Shown here: in pieces, positions 16,659 through 16,701 of the stretch | How the letters are laid out: each line of letters starts with the position of its first letter | Numbering within the stretch: the first letter of the stretch is position 1 | Assembly: GCA_927911235.1 (NCBI GenBank) | Contig: CAKMOY010000084.1 | Coordinates: 1-16,701 of the forward strand | DNA: 16,701 nucleotides | From: an uncultured Moraxella sp. | GTDB taxonomy: Bacteria > Pseudomonadota > Gammaproteobacteria > Pseudomonadales > Moraxellaceae | Reading direction: 5' to 3' | Made by a program: the position numbers and the translations under genes | Notes under the pieces: model-generated | Database searches by the model: none | What the model saw: the letters and a program-made list of their open reading frames with translations, nothing else | Told to the model about the DNA's origin: nothing

Positions 16659-16701
16659 CATAAAATTTCGGCTATGATACCAACAAAATGTCCAAATTTG
16701 G

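Noticed and set aside
1..16701. CRISPR array, tRNA or rRNA genes, prophage or transposase genes
   Set aside because: I looked for regularly spaced repeats, cloverleaf-like arms with CCA context, rRNA-like conserved blocks and transposase motifs and found none that could be supported.

Overview
The window looks like chromosomal housekeeping DNA of a gammaproteobacterium of the family Moraxellaceae, most likely Moraxella. The reasons are AT-rich intergenic DNA, moderate-GC genes and proteins that read like Moraxella/Acinetobacter/Psychrobacter orthologues (IscR-IscS, DmdC-like acyl-CoA dehydrogenase, YjcH-ActP, the 380-residue ketoacyl synthase III). This is recognition from sequence; no search was run. 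I see no rRNA, tRNA, CRISPR array, prophage or intact insertion sequence.

Layout. 191-2009 (minus): iscR then iscS, the start of an Fe-S cluster operon, with a good promoter and an IscR-type operator at about 2092-2125. 2345-4121 (plus): DmdC-like acyl-CoA dehydrogenase with a strong terminator. 4193-6303 (minus): pnuC, a stand-alone ribosylnicotinamide kinase-like gene, dcd, and a broken gene remnant behind dcd; pnuC and the kinase together suggest nicotinamide riboside uptake and phosphorylation to NMN. 6466-7545 (plus): prfA. 7546-8248: a small accessory patch with a tiny predicted lipoprotein and the remains of a VapC-type toxin-antitoxin pair. 8249-9777 (plus): lysS, closed by a bidirectional terminator. 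9850-11988 (minus): DUF485 (YjcH-like) gene and actP, acetate uptake. 12210-14463 (plus): ketoacyl-ACP synthase III and truD. 14468-15842 (minus): membrane GGDEF diguanylate cyclase. 16001-16510 (minus): secreted NlpC/P60 peptidase.

The most important caveat is quality. At least nine reading-frame breaks can each be repaired by changing the length of one A/T homopolymer, nearly always by adding one base. They hit genes that should be intact and are usually essential or well kept (lysS, actP, pnuC, the DUF485 gene). I read them as probable sequencing or assembly errors rather than real pseudogenes, so the affected genes are annotated as single genes spanning the break. Only the toxin-antitoxin locus shows independent signs of true decay (loss of most of the antitoxin and of the toxin N-terminus).

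I did not find a convincing new multi-gene system. The most interesting leads are regulatory: an IscR-like operator on the iscR promoter, a perfect 16-bp palindrome upstream of the acyl-CoA dehydrogenase, and a two-turn direct repeat upstream of the NlpC/P60 gene. The small lipoprotein with an apparent ACG start and a GGDEF protein without an inhibitory site are also worth a look.
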